Position numbers and translations under genes: made by a program
Shown here: positions 7,292-16,098 of the stretch, piece after piece
Layout of the letters: each line of letters starts with the position of its first letter
Position numbering within the stretch: position 1 is the stretch's first letter
Assembly: GCF_022836875.1 (NCBI RefSeq)
Contig: NZ_CP090376.1
Location: 2,852,001-2,916,000 of the forward strand
DNA from: Flavobacterium enshiense
Lineage (GTDB): Bacteria; Bacteroidota; Bacteroidia; Flavobacteriales; Flavobacteriaceae
Reading direction: 5' to 3'
DNA length: 64,000 nt
The notes under the pieces: generated by a model
The model's input: only the letters and a program-made list of their open reading frames with translations
The model's database searches: none
Told to the model about the DNA's origin: nothing

Positions 7292-8692
7292 GTGATCAAG
7301 AAATTAGCATTAATAATAATATTACTAACAACATCAATTAGTTTAGCGCAAAACTGCTTAATGAGTGGAGTTACATTCAATTCTCAATCACAAATAAATA
7401 ATTTCTCAACAAATTATCCAGGGTGTACTCATATTGGAGGAAATGTAACAATAAATAACATTTCTAATCTTTCTGGATTATCTCAGGTAACTTCGATTTC
7501 TGGAAATCTTACTATCGAATTTAATTCATCTTTAACAAATTTAGATGGACTAAATAATTTGACTACTATTGGAGGTAGTTTATCAATAAGGGACAATAAT
7601 ACACTAACTAATATTAATGGTTTAAATAATATTCAAAATATTAATAATGATTTACAAATCCAAGGAAATCCAATGTTATCATCTTTGAATGGTTTAAATA
7701 ATTTATCTAATGTAAATAGAGATTTTATTATTAGGGTAAACAATTCTTTAACAAACCTTCAAGGCTTAAACAGTTTAAATTCAATAGGGCGTTTTTTTAA
7801 TATCGAAATTAACAGTGGGCTTTCCAGTTTATCAGGATTGGAAAACCTTACAAATGTTTATAGATTATTCATATCTGATAACGATAATCTTACTAATCTT
7901 AATGGACTTAATAATCTTACAACTGTTAATGAGAATTTACATCTATTTGGAAATGATAATTTGTTAACATTAAACGGATTAGAAAATCTCGTAACCATTA
8001 ATGGAATGGCGAGAATTGGGTCATGTAATTCATTACCAAATCTAGCAGGATTAAGTGGTTTGACTACAATTGGAAATGCTTTCGAAATTACCAACAATTA
8101 CAATATGATAAATTTACAAGGTGTAAGTAATTTAGCATCTATCGGGAATACTTTATACATTTCACAATGCCATTTTCTTCAAAACCTTATTGGATTGGAA
8201 AACCTTACAAATTTAAATCATACCTCATTAACAGTGTCATATTGTGATAATTTGACAAGTTTAAATGGTATTCAAAACATTAATTATAGTACTATTAGCT
8301 ATGTTAATATTTATCTAAATAATTCATTGGCAATGTGCGCAGTTCAAAGTATATGTGATTATCTTGCAAACAATAACTCAAATACAGATATACAATCAAA
8401 CGCCCCAGGTTGCAATAGTCGATCGGTGGTTACAGCAATGTGTGCAAGTCTTTCAATTGATGAAAATTACAATTTATCGAAATTTATTCTTTATCCAAAT
8501 CCAACGCATGAAAAAATAAATATAAATATACAATCAGATTGCAAAATGAATATTTATAACTCTATTGGACAACATCTAAAAGAAATAAACTTATTGAGTG
8601 GATTAAATGAAATAAATCTTGATTTTTTATTGTCAGGAATTTACTTTTTTAAGACTGAAGATGGAAATATGATGAAAGTGATAAAACAATAA
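7292..8692 (+). CDS. cassette 10: leucine-rich, receptor-L-like surface protein with T9SS sorting domain
   Basis: The 466-residue product has a signal peptide ending SLAQ (residue 20). About twelve irregular repeats of ~23 residues follow, with the theme NLTNLNGLNNLTTI, typical of bacterial receptor-L-domain/leucine-rich solenoids. The last ~75 residues start FILYPNPTHEKININI and end in GIYFFKTEDGNMMKVIKQ, the hallmark of a type A T9SS C-terminal sorting domain, so the protein should be exported through the outer membrane and attached to the cell surface. The start codon is GTG at 7292, 43 bases after R'. It is the second-longest intact cassette here by reading frame. Binding partner unknown. 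Confidence 0.8.
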   Translation: MIKKLALIIILLTTSISLAQNCLMSGVTFNSQSQINNFSTNYPGCTHIGGNVTINNISNLSGLSQVTSISGNLTIEFNSSLTNLDGLNNLTTIGGSLSIRDNNTLTNINGLNNIQNINNDLQIQGNPMLSSLNGLNNLSNVNRDFIIRVNNSLTNLQGLNSLNSIGRFFNIEINSGLSSLSGLENLTNVYRLFISDNDNLTNLNGLNNLTTVNENLHLFGNDNLLTLNGLENLVTINGMARIGSCNSLPNLAGLSGLTTIGNAFEITNNYNMINLQGVSNLASIGNTLYISQCHFLQNLIGLENLTNLNHTSLTVSYCDNLTSLNGIQNINYSTISYVNIYLNNSLAMCAVQSICDYLANNNSNTDIQSNAPGCNSRSVVTAMCASLSIDENYNLSKFILYPNPTHEKININIQSDCKMNIYNSIGQHLKEINLLSGLNEINLDFLLSGIYFFKTEDGNMMKVIKQ

Positions 8693-8700
8693 AGCACTAC

Positions 8701-8864
8701 GCACAACAGCGGTTTTGAGCAAGTGGGGTTTAGTGCATAATGGGACGATCTGACATCAAAAGTCTTTGCTTCACTTCAAGTTTTTTCTTTCAAACTTTTC
8801 GGTATATTTGTAAACATCAGTAACAAAAATCCCCACCTGACACAAAGCCGGCGGGACGTTAACC
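8701..8864 (+). repeat. attC11
   Basis: R'' GCACAAC at 8701-8707, R' GTTAACC at 8858-8864, 164 bp. Arms TTTGAGCAAGTGGGG / CCCCACCTGACACAAA pair imperfectly, with an extra base on the right. TATATTTG at 8813-8820. The following cassette is cut by an IS 14 bases after R'. Confidence 0.8.
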
Positions 8865-8928
8865 GCAAGCGACCCAACTGCGTCGTCCTAAAATAGGTTG
8901 ACTAAAAATTAAACACTTTTAGTATCCT

Positions 8929-9312
8929 ATGGAAACAACAAGAAAACAACCCTGCCGAAAAAATGAGTATCAGAAAATCAGTTTTGATCTCAAACTTTCC
9001 ATCATTGACGAAATTAATAATGGACAAATCTCTGTAAACTATGCTGCCAAAAAGTATGGCATTTCTCGAAGTTCCATTGACTATTGGAGAAAGAAATTAT
9101 CTAACTTTACATCCAAATCCAAAGCAATGAGCAAGAACGACGAGATTAAAAAACTAAGAGAACGTATAGAAGAACTGGAATTTATTAAAGACTTCCAACA
9201 AGACATCATTGCTGATTTTGAAGTAACCACAGGACTGGATATCGCAAAAAAGTCGTTGCCCGAAACATTAGTAAAAGAGATAGAGAAAAAGAAAAGAAAC
9301 CTTTTAAAGTAA
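8929..9312 (+). CDS. IS3-family OrfA (helix-turn-helix protein), copy 1
   Basis: The 127-residue protein has an N-terminal helix-turn-helix (residues ~17-55; ISVNYAAKKYGISRSSIDYWRKK) followed by a helical, leucine-zipper-like segment (DEIKKLRERIEELEFIKDFQQDII). This is the usual OrfA plan: it binds the IS ends and forms the N-terminal part of the OrfAB transposase. The frame shifts near 9286-9291, where AAA AAG allows a -1 slip into orfB; orfA otherwise stops at 9310-9312. Confidence 0.9.
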   Translation: METTRKQPCRKNEYQKISFDLKLSIIDEINNGQISVNYAAKKYGISRSSIDYWRKKLSNFTSKSKAMSKNDEIKKLRERIEELEFIKDFQQDIIADFEVTTGLDIAKKSLPETLVKEIEKKKRNLLK

Positions 9313-10154
9313 AATGGCTTTATCAATGTTTCGGAATATCCAAACAAGCTTATTATAAACGAATCAAAGCTGATAAACAGCGAGAAGAACAAGTTATTGT
9401 AATTAAAGAACTCATTGCGCCTATCAGGAAAAAACAAACCCGGTACGGTGGAAGAAAACTGTACCTGGACATTAAAGATGATTTGGAAAAGAGGGATATA
9501 AAAATGGGAAGAGATAACTTTTTTAGGTTCTTGAAAACACATCAGTTATTGGTTAAGAAAACTAAGCAATTCCATATCACAACCGATTCCAAACATTTTT
9601 TCTATAAATCGCCAAACCGAATTAAGAACATCACTCCTACTCACGCGGAACAGATCTGGGTCAGCGATATAACCTACCTTAAAACACAAGAAAAACACGC
9701 TTATTTGGCTTTGGTAACAGACATCTATTCCAAGAAAATAATGGGGTTCAAACTCGATACGAATATGAAAGCTACATTAGTGAAAGATGCTCTTCAAATG
9801 GCTTTAAAAAACAGAATGCATAAACATCAAAACATCATTCATCACAGCGACAGGGGAATACAGTATTGCTGTCCCGAGTTCTCCGAATTCGCGCAAAACA
9901 ACGGCATGTTACTCAGTACAACCCAGCAATACGACCCTTATGAAAACGCAGTAGCGGAGAGGATTAACGGAATTTTGAAATATGAGTTTGGTTTATTAAA
10001 AACATTACCTAATTTAGTCTTGGCTCAGAAAATGATTAAACAGGCGGTAAACACATACAATAATGAAAGAAGGCACTACAGCTTAGATATGAAAACACCT
10101 GAGTTTGCACACAAAAATCAAATGCATAAATACAAATTTTACAACCTGAATTAA
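9282..10154 (+). CDS. IS3-family OrfB transposase (DDE integrase core), copy 1
   Basis: The frame is -1 relative to orfA and open well before the first ATG (9483), so translation is expected as an OrfAB fusion by programmed frameshift; the start given is the region just before the slip. Conserved parts are KQTRYGGRKLYLDI, the first catalytic Asp in WVSDITYLKT, the second in IHHSDRGIQY and the Glu in NAVAERINGILKYEF, the full D,D(35)E set. The protein should cut and join the IS ends. It appears intact. Confidence 0.9.
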   Translation, partial: REKEKKPFKVKWLYQCFGISKQAYYKRIKADKQREEQVIVIKELIAPIRKKQTRYGGRKLYLDIKDDLEKRDIKMGRDNFFRFLKTHQLLVKKTKQFHITTDSKHFFYKSPNRIKNITPTHAEQIWVSDITYLKTQEKHAYLALVTDIYSKKIMGFKLDTNMKATLVKDALQMALKNRMHKHQNIIHHSDRGIQYCCPEFSEFAQNNGMLLSTTQQYDPYENAVAERINGILKYEFGLLKTLPNLVLAQKMIKQAVNTYNNERRHYSLDMKTPEFAHKNQMHKYKFYNLN

Positions 10155-10203
10155 TAACCAAAATGGTCAACCTATTTCAGGACAAGACAAAACGAAACCT
10201 TAA

Positions 10204-10944
10204 ATGAAAAAACTACTCCTTCTTATAATCTTCATTACTCATTTTTGTCTTGGGCAGACGAAAAAACAAACAGACATGTGCTGGAACGGAACTATTAATA
10301 ATAAAATTCCGGTATTTATTCACTATTCATTAGAAAATGATTTGGTGATTGGAGAAATTACATATACAAAAACGAAAGAAAAAAAACCAATAAAGTTAAT
10401 TGGGGAATATTTTACTGATAATGATTCTCAAGATCCAGAATCATTACGACTTGTAGAATATGATAAGAATGGAAATGTTACTGGAATTATTGTCGTAACT
10501 CCAAATAAAAAAGAACTAAATGGAAAATGGTTTTCACCAAATACAAATCAAGAATATTCATTGAAAGCTACAAAAAATGACACATTACAAATTTATTCGA
10601 ATCATAAAGCGAACCCCAATGATATATATGGAGAATATAGTTATAGCTATGGAAAATTTGCTTACAAAGGCGATTTAGCTATAAAAAAAGACGTGAATAA
10701 TATATCATTTAATATTCTAGCTCTTGGAAAAGGAGACGGTCCAAATATTTCCCAAATAGAAGATGCTACAATAAATAAAATCACAAACAATAGTTTCATT
10801 TATAAAATTCCTGATACTGAAAACTGTAGTATTAAAGTAACTTTTTATAAAGACTTTGTAAGCGTAAAAAGATTAGAACGGGATTGCGAAGAAGTATTTG
10901 CAATGGGAACATATGTGGATGAAGTCTATATAAAAACAAAGTAA
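10204..10944 (+). CDS. cassette 11 (right part): exported protein of unknown function
   Basis: The 246-residue protein has a signal peptide ending CLGQ (residue 18) and a mature soluble region with repeated short beta strands and two C-terminal cysteines (ENCSIKV, RDCEEV). No family recognised. The ATG is only 14 bases after the IS end, so whatever promoter served this gene in its original cassette has been cut away. The cassette tail here (GATCGCACAAC) does not match the cassette start left of the IS, so the gene and that start came from different cassettes. Confidence 0.65.
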   Translation: MKKLLLLIIFITHFCLGQTKKQTDMCWNGTINNKIPVFIHYSLENDLVIGEITYTKTKEKKPIKLIGEYFTDNDSQDPESLRLVEYDKNGNVTGIIVVTPNKKELNGKWFSPNTNQEYSLKATKNDTLQIYSNHKANPNDIYGEYSYSYGKFAYKGDLAIKKDVNNISFNILALGKGDGPNISQIEDATINKITNNSFIYKIPDTENCSIKVTFYKDFVSVKRLERDCEEVFAMGTYVDEVYIKTK

Positions 10945-10958
10945 TCGAAAAGCCGATC

Positions 10959-11125
10959 GCACAACAGCGGTTTTATGAAATGGCGGGGTTCGGTGTTAAT
11001 CGGTGATGGTCAGTGTTTGCATTTCTTTCTCCGAAAGAGGCTTTTTTCTTTCAGTCTTTTAGGTATATTTGTAAACATCAGTAATAAAAATTCCGCCACT
11101 TCATAAAGCCGGCGGGACGTTAGCA
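10959..11125 (+). repeat. attC12
   Basis: R'' GCACAAC at 10959-10965, R' GTTAGCA at 11119-11125, 167 bp. Arms TTTATGAAATGGCGG / CCGCCACTTCATAAA. TATATTTG at 11064-11071. Confidence 0.85.
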
Positions 11126-11145
11126 GTAATATTACGAAAAACGAA

Positions 11146-11745
11146 ATGGAAACAACAATTTTCAAAAGTAAAGTGAGTTTCTTAACGATAGGATTTGGTC
11201 TTATTGGTGCGGTTTTTATGATTGCATTATCATTACCACTATTACTATCAAAATGGGTAAAACCAGAATCTTCAGACAATGTGAACTCAATTATATGTTG
11301 GAGCATCATTAGTTGTTTTTGGCTTGTTGCTTTATCGTGTTTATATATTCTTTTCAACGTAAAAACTTTTACTTTAACAAACAAAAATCTAATAATTAGC
11401 AGGCCTCTATTGTTTTTAAGTTTAAAAATTCCATTAGAGAATATTAAAAACATTAACGAAGAAGATTATGAAATAAATTCTACTGCTAATAGCCGGAAAA
11501 TTAATGTATATAACGGCGAAAAAATGACATTAGAACTTCAAAACGGTAAAAAAGTAATATTTACTTCATTTGAAATTTCAGAGTATGATGATTTGGTTCA
11601 AAATTTAAAAAATATAAAATTGAATGTTAATAATAATGGAACTATTAAAAATGACCGTTCAAACAAATTTCAATTTTATCCTTTGCTTTTATTTCTGATT
11701 ATTTTGACTATTATAATTATTTTCTCATTGATAAAAAAGAAGTAA
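11146..11745 (+). CDS. cassette 12: membrane protein with a possible PH-like domain
   Basis: The 199-residue protein has two membrane segments near residues 13-34 and 49-68. A ~90-residue cytoplasmic-looking region (KTFTLTNKNLIISRPLLFLSLKIPLENI...) follows, resembling the strand order of bacterial PH-like domains, where a short motif after the hairpin packs against the membrane. The third segment is the C-terminal FYPLLLFLIILTIIIIFSLI with a KKK tail. The PH-like reading is an inference from strand pattern only. Start 20 bases after R', stop 9 bases before attC13. Confidence 0.65.
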   Translation: METTIFKSKVSFLTIGFGLIGAVFMIALSLPLLLSKWVKPESSDNVNSIICWSIISCFWLVALSCLYILFNVKTFTLTNKNLIISRPLLFLSLKIPLENIKNINEEDYEINSTANSRKINVYNGEKMTLELQNGKKVIFTSFEISEYDDLVQNLKNIKLNVNNNGTIKNDRSNKFQFYPLLLFLIILTIIIIFSLIKKK

Positions 11746-11754
11746 AAATACTAC

Positions 11755-11919
11755 TGCTAACAGCGGTTTTAAGAAATGGCGGGTTTGGGGATTTATCGGT
11801 GATGGTCAGTGAATATTTTTCTTCTCCGAAGTGAGGCTTTTTCATTCAAACCTTTCGGTATATTTGTAAACATCAGTAACAAAATGCCGCCACTTCTTAA
11901 AGCCGGCGGGACGTTAGGC
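11755..11919 (+). repeat. attC13
   Basis: R'' TGCTAAC at 11755-11761, R' GTTAGGC at 11913-11919, 165 bp. Arms TTTAAGAAATGGCGG / CCGCCACTTCTTAAA. TATATTTG at 11859-11866. Confidence 0.85.
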
Positions 11920-11945
11920 GATATATTATCAAAATTCGGGTAAAC

Positions 11946-12749
11946 ATGGAAAATCTCAATAAGCTTCATGATTTGACTTTAAAAATTAAGTCAATAATTT
12001 ATAGTCTTGAACTAAAAGAAAATGATGTTCGCAAAGCTTATTTTGAAAACCTTTATTCAATCGTCAATGAATTTTATCACGGAAAAGTATTTTTTAAAAT
12101 TAGCCAAGAAATTAAAAAAGGAACAATAAAATTTGATTCTAATATTATTCAGCTTCAACCTCACATAGGCAGAATTTACGAAATTGCTGATCATAATTTA
12201 CTCTCTGATGCATATCATAACGAATTGAATAGAAAGCTTTTCGTTGACTCTTTTACAAATTTTGAAACAACAATTTCACTTTGTTTTGAAGATATAATTG
12301 ACGAATCAAGTTTAAATGATATAATTAAAGACTTAAATAGAAAATTAATTCGAATATGCAAAGACTTATCTGACGAAGCAAAAGAATCTTTGTTAATTGA
12401 ACTTCGTAAAAATGCATTTATTCCATTATCGCGAAAATTTAGATTTCTTTCAAAACTTAAAGAAAATTGCTATTTGTTTGACAATAAAAAAGATTTAGAG
12501 TTTATTGAATTTTGCTCAAACCTCAGAAATTGTGTTTCTCATTCTGCTGGATATTATAAAGGAAAAGATTTTGAATATGAATTTGAAAACATAAAGTTTA
12601 TATTTAAGAATGAAACTTTTTTAGAAATGAATGGAGAAAATGACTATGTATTTTTAAAAATCAACGAGCGATTGACAAACATAATCTATGCGCTTAATAA
12701 TTGCTTGAAAGAAATAGAATTTATAAAATATCCAGACGATGGTTTTTAA
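11946..12749 (+). CDS. cassette 13: cytoplasmic protein with HEPN-like RNCVSH motif
   Basis: The 267-residue protein has no signal peptide or membrane segment and is rich in helices. Its C-terminal third contains FCSNLRNCVSHSAGYYKG, in which Arg194-x4-His199 fits the Rx4-6H motif of HEPN-fold proteins, many of which are RNases in toxin-antitoxin and phage-defence systems. The preceding helices (EFIEFCSNL) and following region fit a four-helix HEPN bundle. There is no partner gene in the cassette, so if it is a toxin its antidote is not obvious. HEPN assignment rests on the motif and helical pattern only. Start 26 bases after R'. Confidence 0.6.
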   Translation: MENLNKLHDLTLKIKSIIYSLELKENDVRKAYFENLYSIVNEFYHGKVFFKISQEIKKGTIKFDSNIIQLQPHIGRIYEIADHNLLSDAYHNELNRKLFVDSFTNFETTISLCFEDIIDESSLNDIIKDLNRKLIRICKDLSDEAKESLLIELRKNAFIPLSRKFRFLSKLKENCYLFDNKKDLEFIEFCSNLRNCVSHSAGYYKGKDFEYEFENIKFIFKNETFLEMNGENDYVFLKINERLTNIIYALNNCLKEIEFIKYPDDGF

Positions 12750-12759
12750 TAAATACATC

Positions 12760-12924
12760 GCCTAACAGCGGTTTTAAGAAATGGCGGGTTTGGGGATTTA
12801 TCGGTAATGGTCAGTGAATATTTTTCTTCTCCGAAGTGAGGCTTTTTCTTTCAATCTTTTCGGTATATTTGTAAACATCAGTAACAAAATTCCGCCACTT
12901 CTTAAAGCCGGCGGGACGTTAGCC
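12760..12924 (+). repeat. attC14
   Basis: R'' GCCTAAC at 12760-12766, R' GTTAGCC at 12918-12924, 165 bp. Arms TTTAAGAAATGGCGG / CCGCCACTTCTTAAA. TATATTTG at 12864-12871. Nearly identical to attC13 and attC8 across the loop. Confidence 0.85.
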
Positions 12925-12946
12925 GTCATTTATGAAAAACTAAACG

Positions 12947-13522
12947 ATGAAAAAAATACTAAAAACAATAATTATAGTTTTATCCTGCTTTTCAGTATAT
13001 GCCCAAAAGGAAAATTTAAATCAAACTAAATATCAGTTTGCGCAAAGAGTTTTTGAAAAAGAATATTCGGAAACGGTTTTTGAAAAGTTTAGAGGTCGTA
13101 TAATTATCGAAAATGAAAACACAATAAAGTTTGATGAAAAAACCTTGACTCTTAACGTCAATAAAGAATACATAGACATATTCACCAGCGGTTTATTTTA
13201 TCCAAATCTTATCACCGGAAATCACATTGTAGAAATTAAATCACAAGAGGAATTAGATAAGATGACGAAGGATGAAAAATTATTCTATAACTTAAGTAGA
13301 ACAGATTCCTTAACTATTTCAAACTTGCAGGAATTATATCTACTGAATCCTAATTATCAAACCAAAAGATTTTGTTTTTGGATTTTCAGACCTGGGAGAG
13401 CGAATGCGCAGGAATGGTATTTCGAATTACAAAATAAGAAAGCTACTAAAAATACGAAACTATCCGATTTTATCAAAAATGCCAAATTAACGTTTTGTAA
13501 AAGTGGAACAATAATAATTTAA
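12947..13522 (+). CDS. cassette 14: exported protein of unknown function
   Basis: The 191-residue product starts MKKILKTIIIVLSCFSVYAQ, a signal peptide cleaved after AQ (about residue 20). The mature part is soluble, Lys/Asn-rich, and has a central aromatic segment (RFCFWIFRPGRANAQEWYF). It ends with a C-terminal strand AKLTFCKSGTIII. I do not recognise the family. An overlapping frame from 12814 is the attC site read through and is not used. Start 22 bases after R', stop 6 bases before R'' of attC15. Confidence 0.68.
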   Translation: MKKILKTIIIVLSCFSVYAQKENLNQTKYQFAQRVFEKEYSETVFEKFRGRIIIENENTIKFDEKTLTLNVNKEYIDIFTSGLFYPNLITGNHIVEIKSQEELDKMTKDEKLFYNLSRTDSLTISNLQELYLLNPNYQTKRFCFWIFRPGRANAQEWYFELQNKKATKNTKLSDFIKNAKLTFCKSGTIII

Positions 13523-13528
13523 ACGAAC

Positions 13529-13694
13529 GGCTAACAGCGGTTTTGTGCAAGCGGGGTTTGGGTGTGTATCGGTAAGAGCTAGTGTTTGCACTTCCCTCCT
13601 ATTTTTCAACTTTTTTCTTTCAGACTTTTCGGTATATTTGTAAACATCAGTAACAAAAATCCCCGCCTGACACAAAGCCGGCGGGACGTTGGCA
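13529..13694 (+). repeat. attC15
   Basis: R'' GGCTAAC at 13529-13535, R' GTTGGCA at 13688-13694, 166 bp. Arms TTTGTGCAAGCGGGG / CCCCGCCTGACACAAA pair fully except one extra A on the right arm (an extrahelical T on the bottom strand) and one A.C position. TATATTTG at 13633-13640. This is the clearest classical attC geometry in the array. Confidence 0.88.
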
Positions 13695-13718
13695 GTAATT
13701 TGAGAAAAATCGTGATTT

Positions 13719-14555
13719 ATGAAAAACATTCTACTAATTTTAATAACACTACAAATCATTAGCTGTAATTCGCAACAAAAAGATACAGCGGAAAAAATAA
13801 ATGTGTTATTTATTGGAAATAGCTTGACATATTTCTACGATATGCCGCAGACAGTCCAAAAAATGCTTAATGAAACAGAACCAAATATAAAAATTGAACA
13901 AAGCACGTTTCCTGGAATGTCATTAACTGGTCATTTATCTGACATAATAACATCAAGAACAGAAAATGGAATTAGCACAAGAAAAAAAGAAGAGGGAGAA
14001 AAAACAGAAACAGAAATCAAGATTGCTGAGAAACAATGGGATATTGTCATTTTACAAACTGGAACTATAAGTGTTTTAATCACCGAAAATCGTGAACTAA
14101 AAACGAATAAGGCAATTTCAGATATTAAGAAATTGGTTTCTAATACCAACTGTAGATTTATACTTTTCAATACTTGGCCATTAAAAAACGAATATCCCAA
14201 ACAATATTGCTATCCAGCAAGTCAAATTGACAAATCAATAAAAAAGGACAAATGTTGCTCACCTGTTCTTGAAAGTTTAGAACAAGAGGTTAAGATAATT
14301 AATGAGGCTTATGATTTGGTTGCCAAAGAAAATGACCTCATAAAATCGGATAACGGAAATAAATTTTATGAAGTACGGACAAAATATCCTGAAATTGAAC
14401 TTTACGAAGACGATAGCCATCCGAATAAGTATGGTGCTTTTTTAAATGCCTGTATTTTTTACCAAATGCTGTCTAATAAAAAAGTATCTAATTTAAAATA
14501 CAACGGAGAAATTGAACCTAAAACAGCTAAATTACTTAAAAAAATTGCAGAATAA
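13719..14555 (+). CDS. cassette 15: SGNH-hydrolase-like lipoprotein
   Basis: The 278-residue protein has a signal peptide with a lipobox ending in Cys16 (LQIISCNSQ). Its mature domain opens with VLFIGNSLTYFYDMP, block I of SGNH/GDSL hydrolases with catalytic Ser35. DIVILQTGT and RFILFNTWP occupy the positions of later blocks, and EDDSHPNKYGAFLNACIFY near the C-terminus supplies the Asp-x-x-His pair (block V). It is probably an esterase or deacetylase in the periplasm or on the outer membrane; the substrate is unknown. Start 24 bases after R', stop 7 bases before attC16. Confidence 0.8.
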   Translation: MKNILLILITLQIISCNSQQKDTAEKINVLFIGNSLTYFYDMPQTVQKMLNETEPNIKIEQSTFPGMSLTGHLSDIITSRTENGISTRKKEEGEKTETEIKIAEKQWDIVILQTGTISVLITENRELKTNKAISDIKKLVSNTNCRFILFNTWPLKNEYPKQYCYPASQIDKSIKKDKCCSPVLESLEQEVKIINEAYDLVAKENDLIKSDNGNKFYEVRTKYPEIELYEDDSHPNKYGAFLNACIFYQMLSNKKVSNLKYNGEIEPKTAKLLKKIAE

Positions 14556-14562
14556 AAACTAC

Positions 14563-14697
14563 TGCCAACAGCGGTTTTAAGAAATTGGGGTTTTAGGGCT
14601 TAATTTAAAGTTTGTTTTGTGCTTTTTATTTTCAGTGCTTAATCGAAAGTTATGAGCTTACAAATCCCCAACTTCTTAAAGCCGCGACACGTTGTAT
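14563..14697 (+). repeat. attC16 (variant loop)
   Basis: R'' TGCCAAC at 14563-14569, R' GTTGTAT at 14691-14697, 135 bp. Arms TTTAAGAAATTGGGG / CCCCAACTTCTTAAA are standard, but the right spacer is GCCGCGACAC instead of GCCGGCGGGAC. The TATATTTG position reads TTTTATTTTC, so no good promoter box. IS copy 2 begins 14 bases downstream. Confidence 0.8.
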
Positions 14698-14761
14698 GCT
14701 ATACTTCCAAATGCGTCGTCCTAAAATAGGTTGACTAAAAATTAAACACTTTTAGTATCCT

Positions 14762-15145
14762 ATGGAAACAACAAGAAAACAACCCTGCCGAAAAAATGAG
14801 TATCAGAAAATCAGTTTTGATCTCAAACTTTCCATCATTGACGAAATTAATAATGGACAAATCTCTGTAAACTATGCTGCCAAAAAGTATGGCATTTCTC
14901 GAAGTTCCATTGACTATTGGAGAAAGAAATTATCTAACTTTACATCCAAATCCAAAGCAATGAGCAAGAACGACGAGATTAAAAAACTAAGAGAACGTAT
15001 AGAAGAACTGGAATTTATTAAAGACTTCCAACAAGACATCATTGCTGATTTTGAAGTAACCACAGGACTGGATATCGCAAAAAAGTCGTTGCCCGAAACA
15101 TTAGTAAAAGAGATAGAGAAAAAGAAAAGAAACCTTTTAAAGTAA
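14762..15145 (+). CDS. IS3-family OrfA, copy 2
   Basis: Identical 127-residue protein to the OrfA of copy 1: N-terminal helix-turn-helix followed by a leucine-zipper-like helix. The -1 slip site is at 15119-15124. See copy 1 at 8929 for motif details. Confidence 0.9.
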   Translation: METTRKQPCRKNEYQKISFDLKLSIIDEINNGQISVNYAAKKYGISRSSIDYWRKKLSNFTSKSKAMSKNDEIKKLRERIEELEFIKDFQQDIIADFEVTTGLDIAKKSLPETLVKEIEKKKRNLLK

Positions 15146-15987
15146 AATGGCTTTATCAATGTTTCGGAATATCCAAACAAGCTTATTATAAACGAATCAA
15201 AGCTGATAAACAGCGAGAAGAACAAGTTATTGTAATTAAAGAACTCATTGCGCCTATCAGGAAAAAACAAACCCGGTACGGTGGAAGAAAACTGTACCTG
15301 GACATTAAAGATGATTTGGAAAAGAGGGATATAAAAATGGGAAGAGATAACTTTTTTAGGTTCTTGAAAACACATCAGTTATTGGTTAAGAAAACTAAGC
15401 AATTCCATATCACAACCGATTCCAAACATTTTTTCTATAAATCGCCAAACCGAATTAAGAACATCACTCCTACTCACGCGGAACAGATCTGGGTCAGCGA
15501 TATAACCTACCTTAAAACACAAGAAAAACACGCTTATTTGGCTTTGGTAACAGACATCTATTCCAAGAAAATAATGGGGTTCAAACTCGATACGAATATG
15601 AAAGCTACATTAGTGAAAGATGCTCTTCAAATGGCTTTAAAAAACAGAATGCATAAACATCAAAACATCATTCATCACAGCGACAGGGGAATACAGTATT
15701 GCTGTCCCGAGTTCTCCGAATTCGCGCAAAACAACGGCATGTTACTCAGTACAACCCAGCAATACGACCCTTATGAAAACGCAGTAGCGGAGAGGATTAA
15801 CGGAATTTTGAAATATGAGTTTGGTTTATTAAAAACATTACCTAATTTAGTCTTGGCTCAGAAAATGATTAAACAGGCGGTAAACACATACAATAATGAA
15901 AGAAGGCACTACAGCTTAGATATGAAAACACCTGAGTTTGCACACAAAAATCAAATGCATAAATACAAATTTTACAACCTGAATTAA
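15115..15987 (+). CDS. IS3-family OrfB transposase, copy 2
   Basis: Identical in protein sequence to the OrfB of copy 1, with all three catalytic residues of the D,D(35)E set present. Expected to be made as an OrfAB fusion by -1 frameshifting; the first ATG inside the frame is at 15316. Confidence 0.9.
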   Translation, partial: REKEKKPFKVKWLYQCFGISKQAYYKRIKADKQREEQVIVIKELIAPIRKKQTRYGGRKLYLDIKDDLEKRDIKMGRDNFFRFLKTHQLLVKKTKQFHITTDSKHFFYKSPNRIKNITPTHAEQIWVSDITYLKTQEKHAYLALVTDIYSKKIMGFKLDTNMKATLVKDALQMALKNRMHKHQNIIHHSDRGIQYCCPEFSEFAQNNGMLLSTTQQYDPYENAVAERINGILKYEFGLLKTLPNLVLAQKMIKQAVNTYNNERRHYSLDMKTPEFAHKNQMHKYKFYNLN

Positions 15988-16098
15988 TAACCAAAATGGT
16001 CAACCTATTTCAGGACAAGACAGACAGTGGTAATTTCGCCAATGAAAAATAAATAATCGAGACCGGTGATCATAATGAACAAAATCGTATAAAACTAA

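Larger units (their letters stand above)
8879..10189 (+). mobile_element. IS3-family insertion sequence, copy 1 (1311 bp)
   Basis: The element starts TGCGTCGTCCTAAAATAGG and ends with the imperfect reverse complement ACCTATTTCAGGACAAGACA, giving ~24-bp terminal inverted repeats with TG...CA tips. It carries overlapping orfA and orfB. The ends were set by comparing flanks with copy 2 at 14712. No target duplication is visible: the left flank ends CCCAAC and the right flank begins AAACG. The two copies encode identical proteins, so the duplication is recent. Confidence 0.92.
14712..16022 (+). mobile_element. IS3-family insertion sequence, copy 2 (1311 bp)
   Basis: Same length, orientation, ends and coding content as copy 1 (8879-10189), so the two form a direct repeat 4.5 kb apart. 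The left flank ends TTCCAAA and the right flank begins GACAGTGG, so there is no target duplication of its own. Its left flank AAA matches the right flank AAA of copy 1. Confidence 0.92.

Noticed and set aside
12814..13029. Short open frames starting inside attC sites (also near 1106, 1991, 2721, 4437)
   Set aside because: They share the translation GIFVNISNK..P or similar because the attC loop happens to be open in that frame; the true starts lie 8-35 bases after the R' box, with signal peptides beginning there.
13487..13759. Minus-strand coding frames across cassettes (for example 13487-13759, 9081-9542)
   Set aside because: They run through attC sites or opposite clear transposase genes and have no start context or recognisable protein features.
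8879..16022. Composite transposon formed by the two IS copies
   Set aside because: The outer flanks (AAC and GAC) show no target duplication, and the interior is simply more of the same cassette array.
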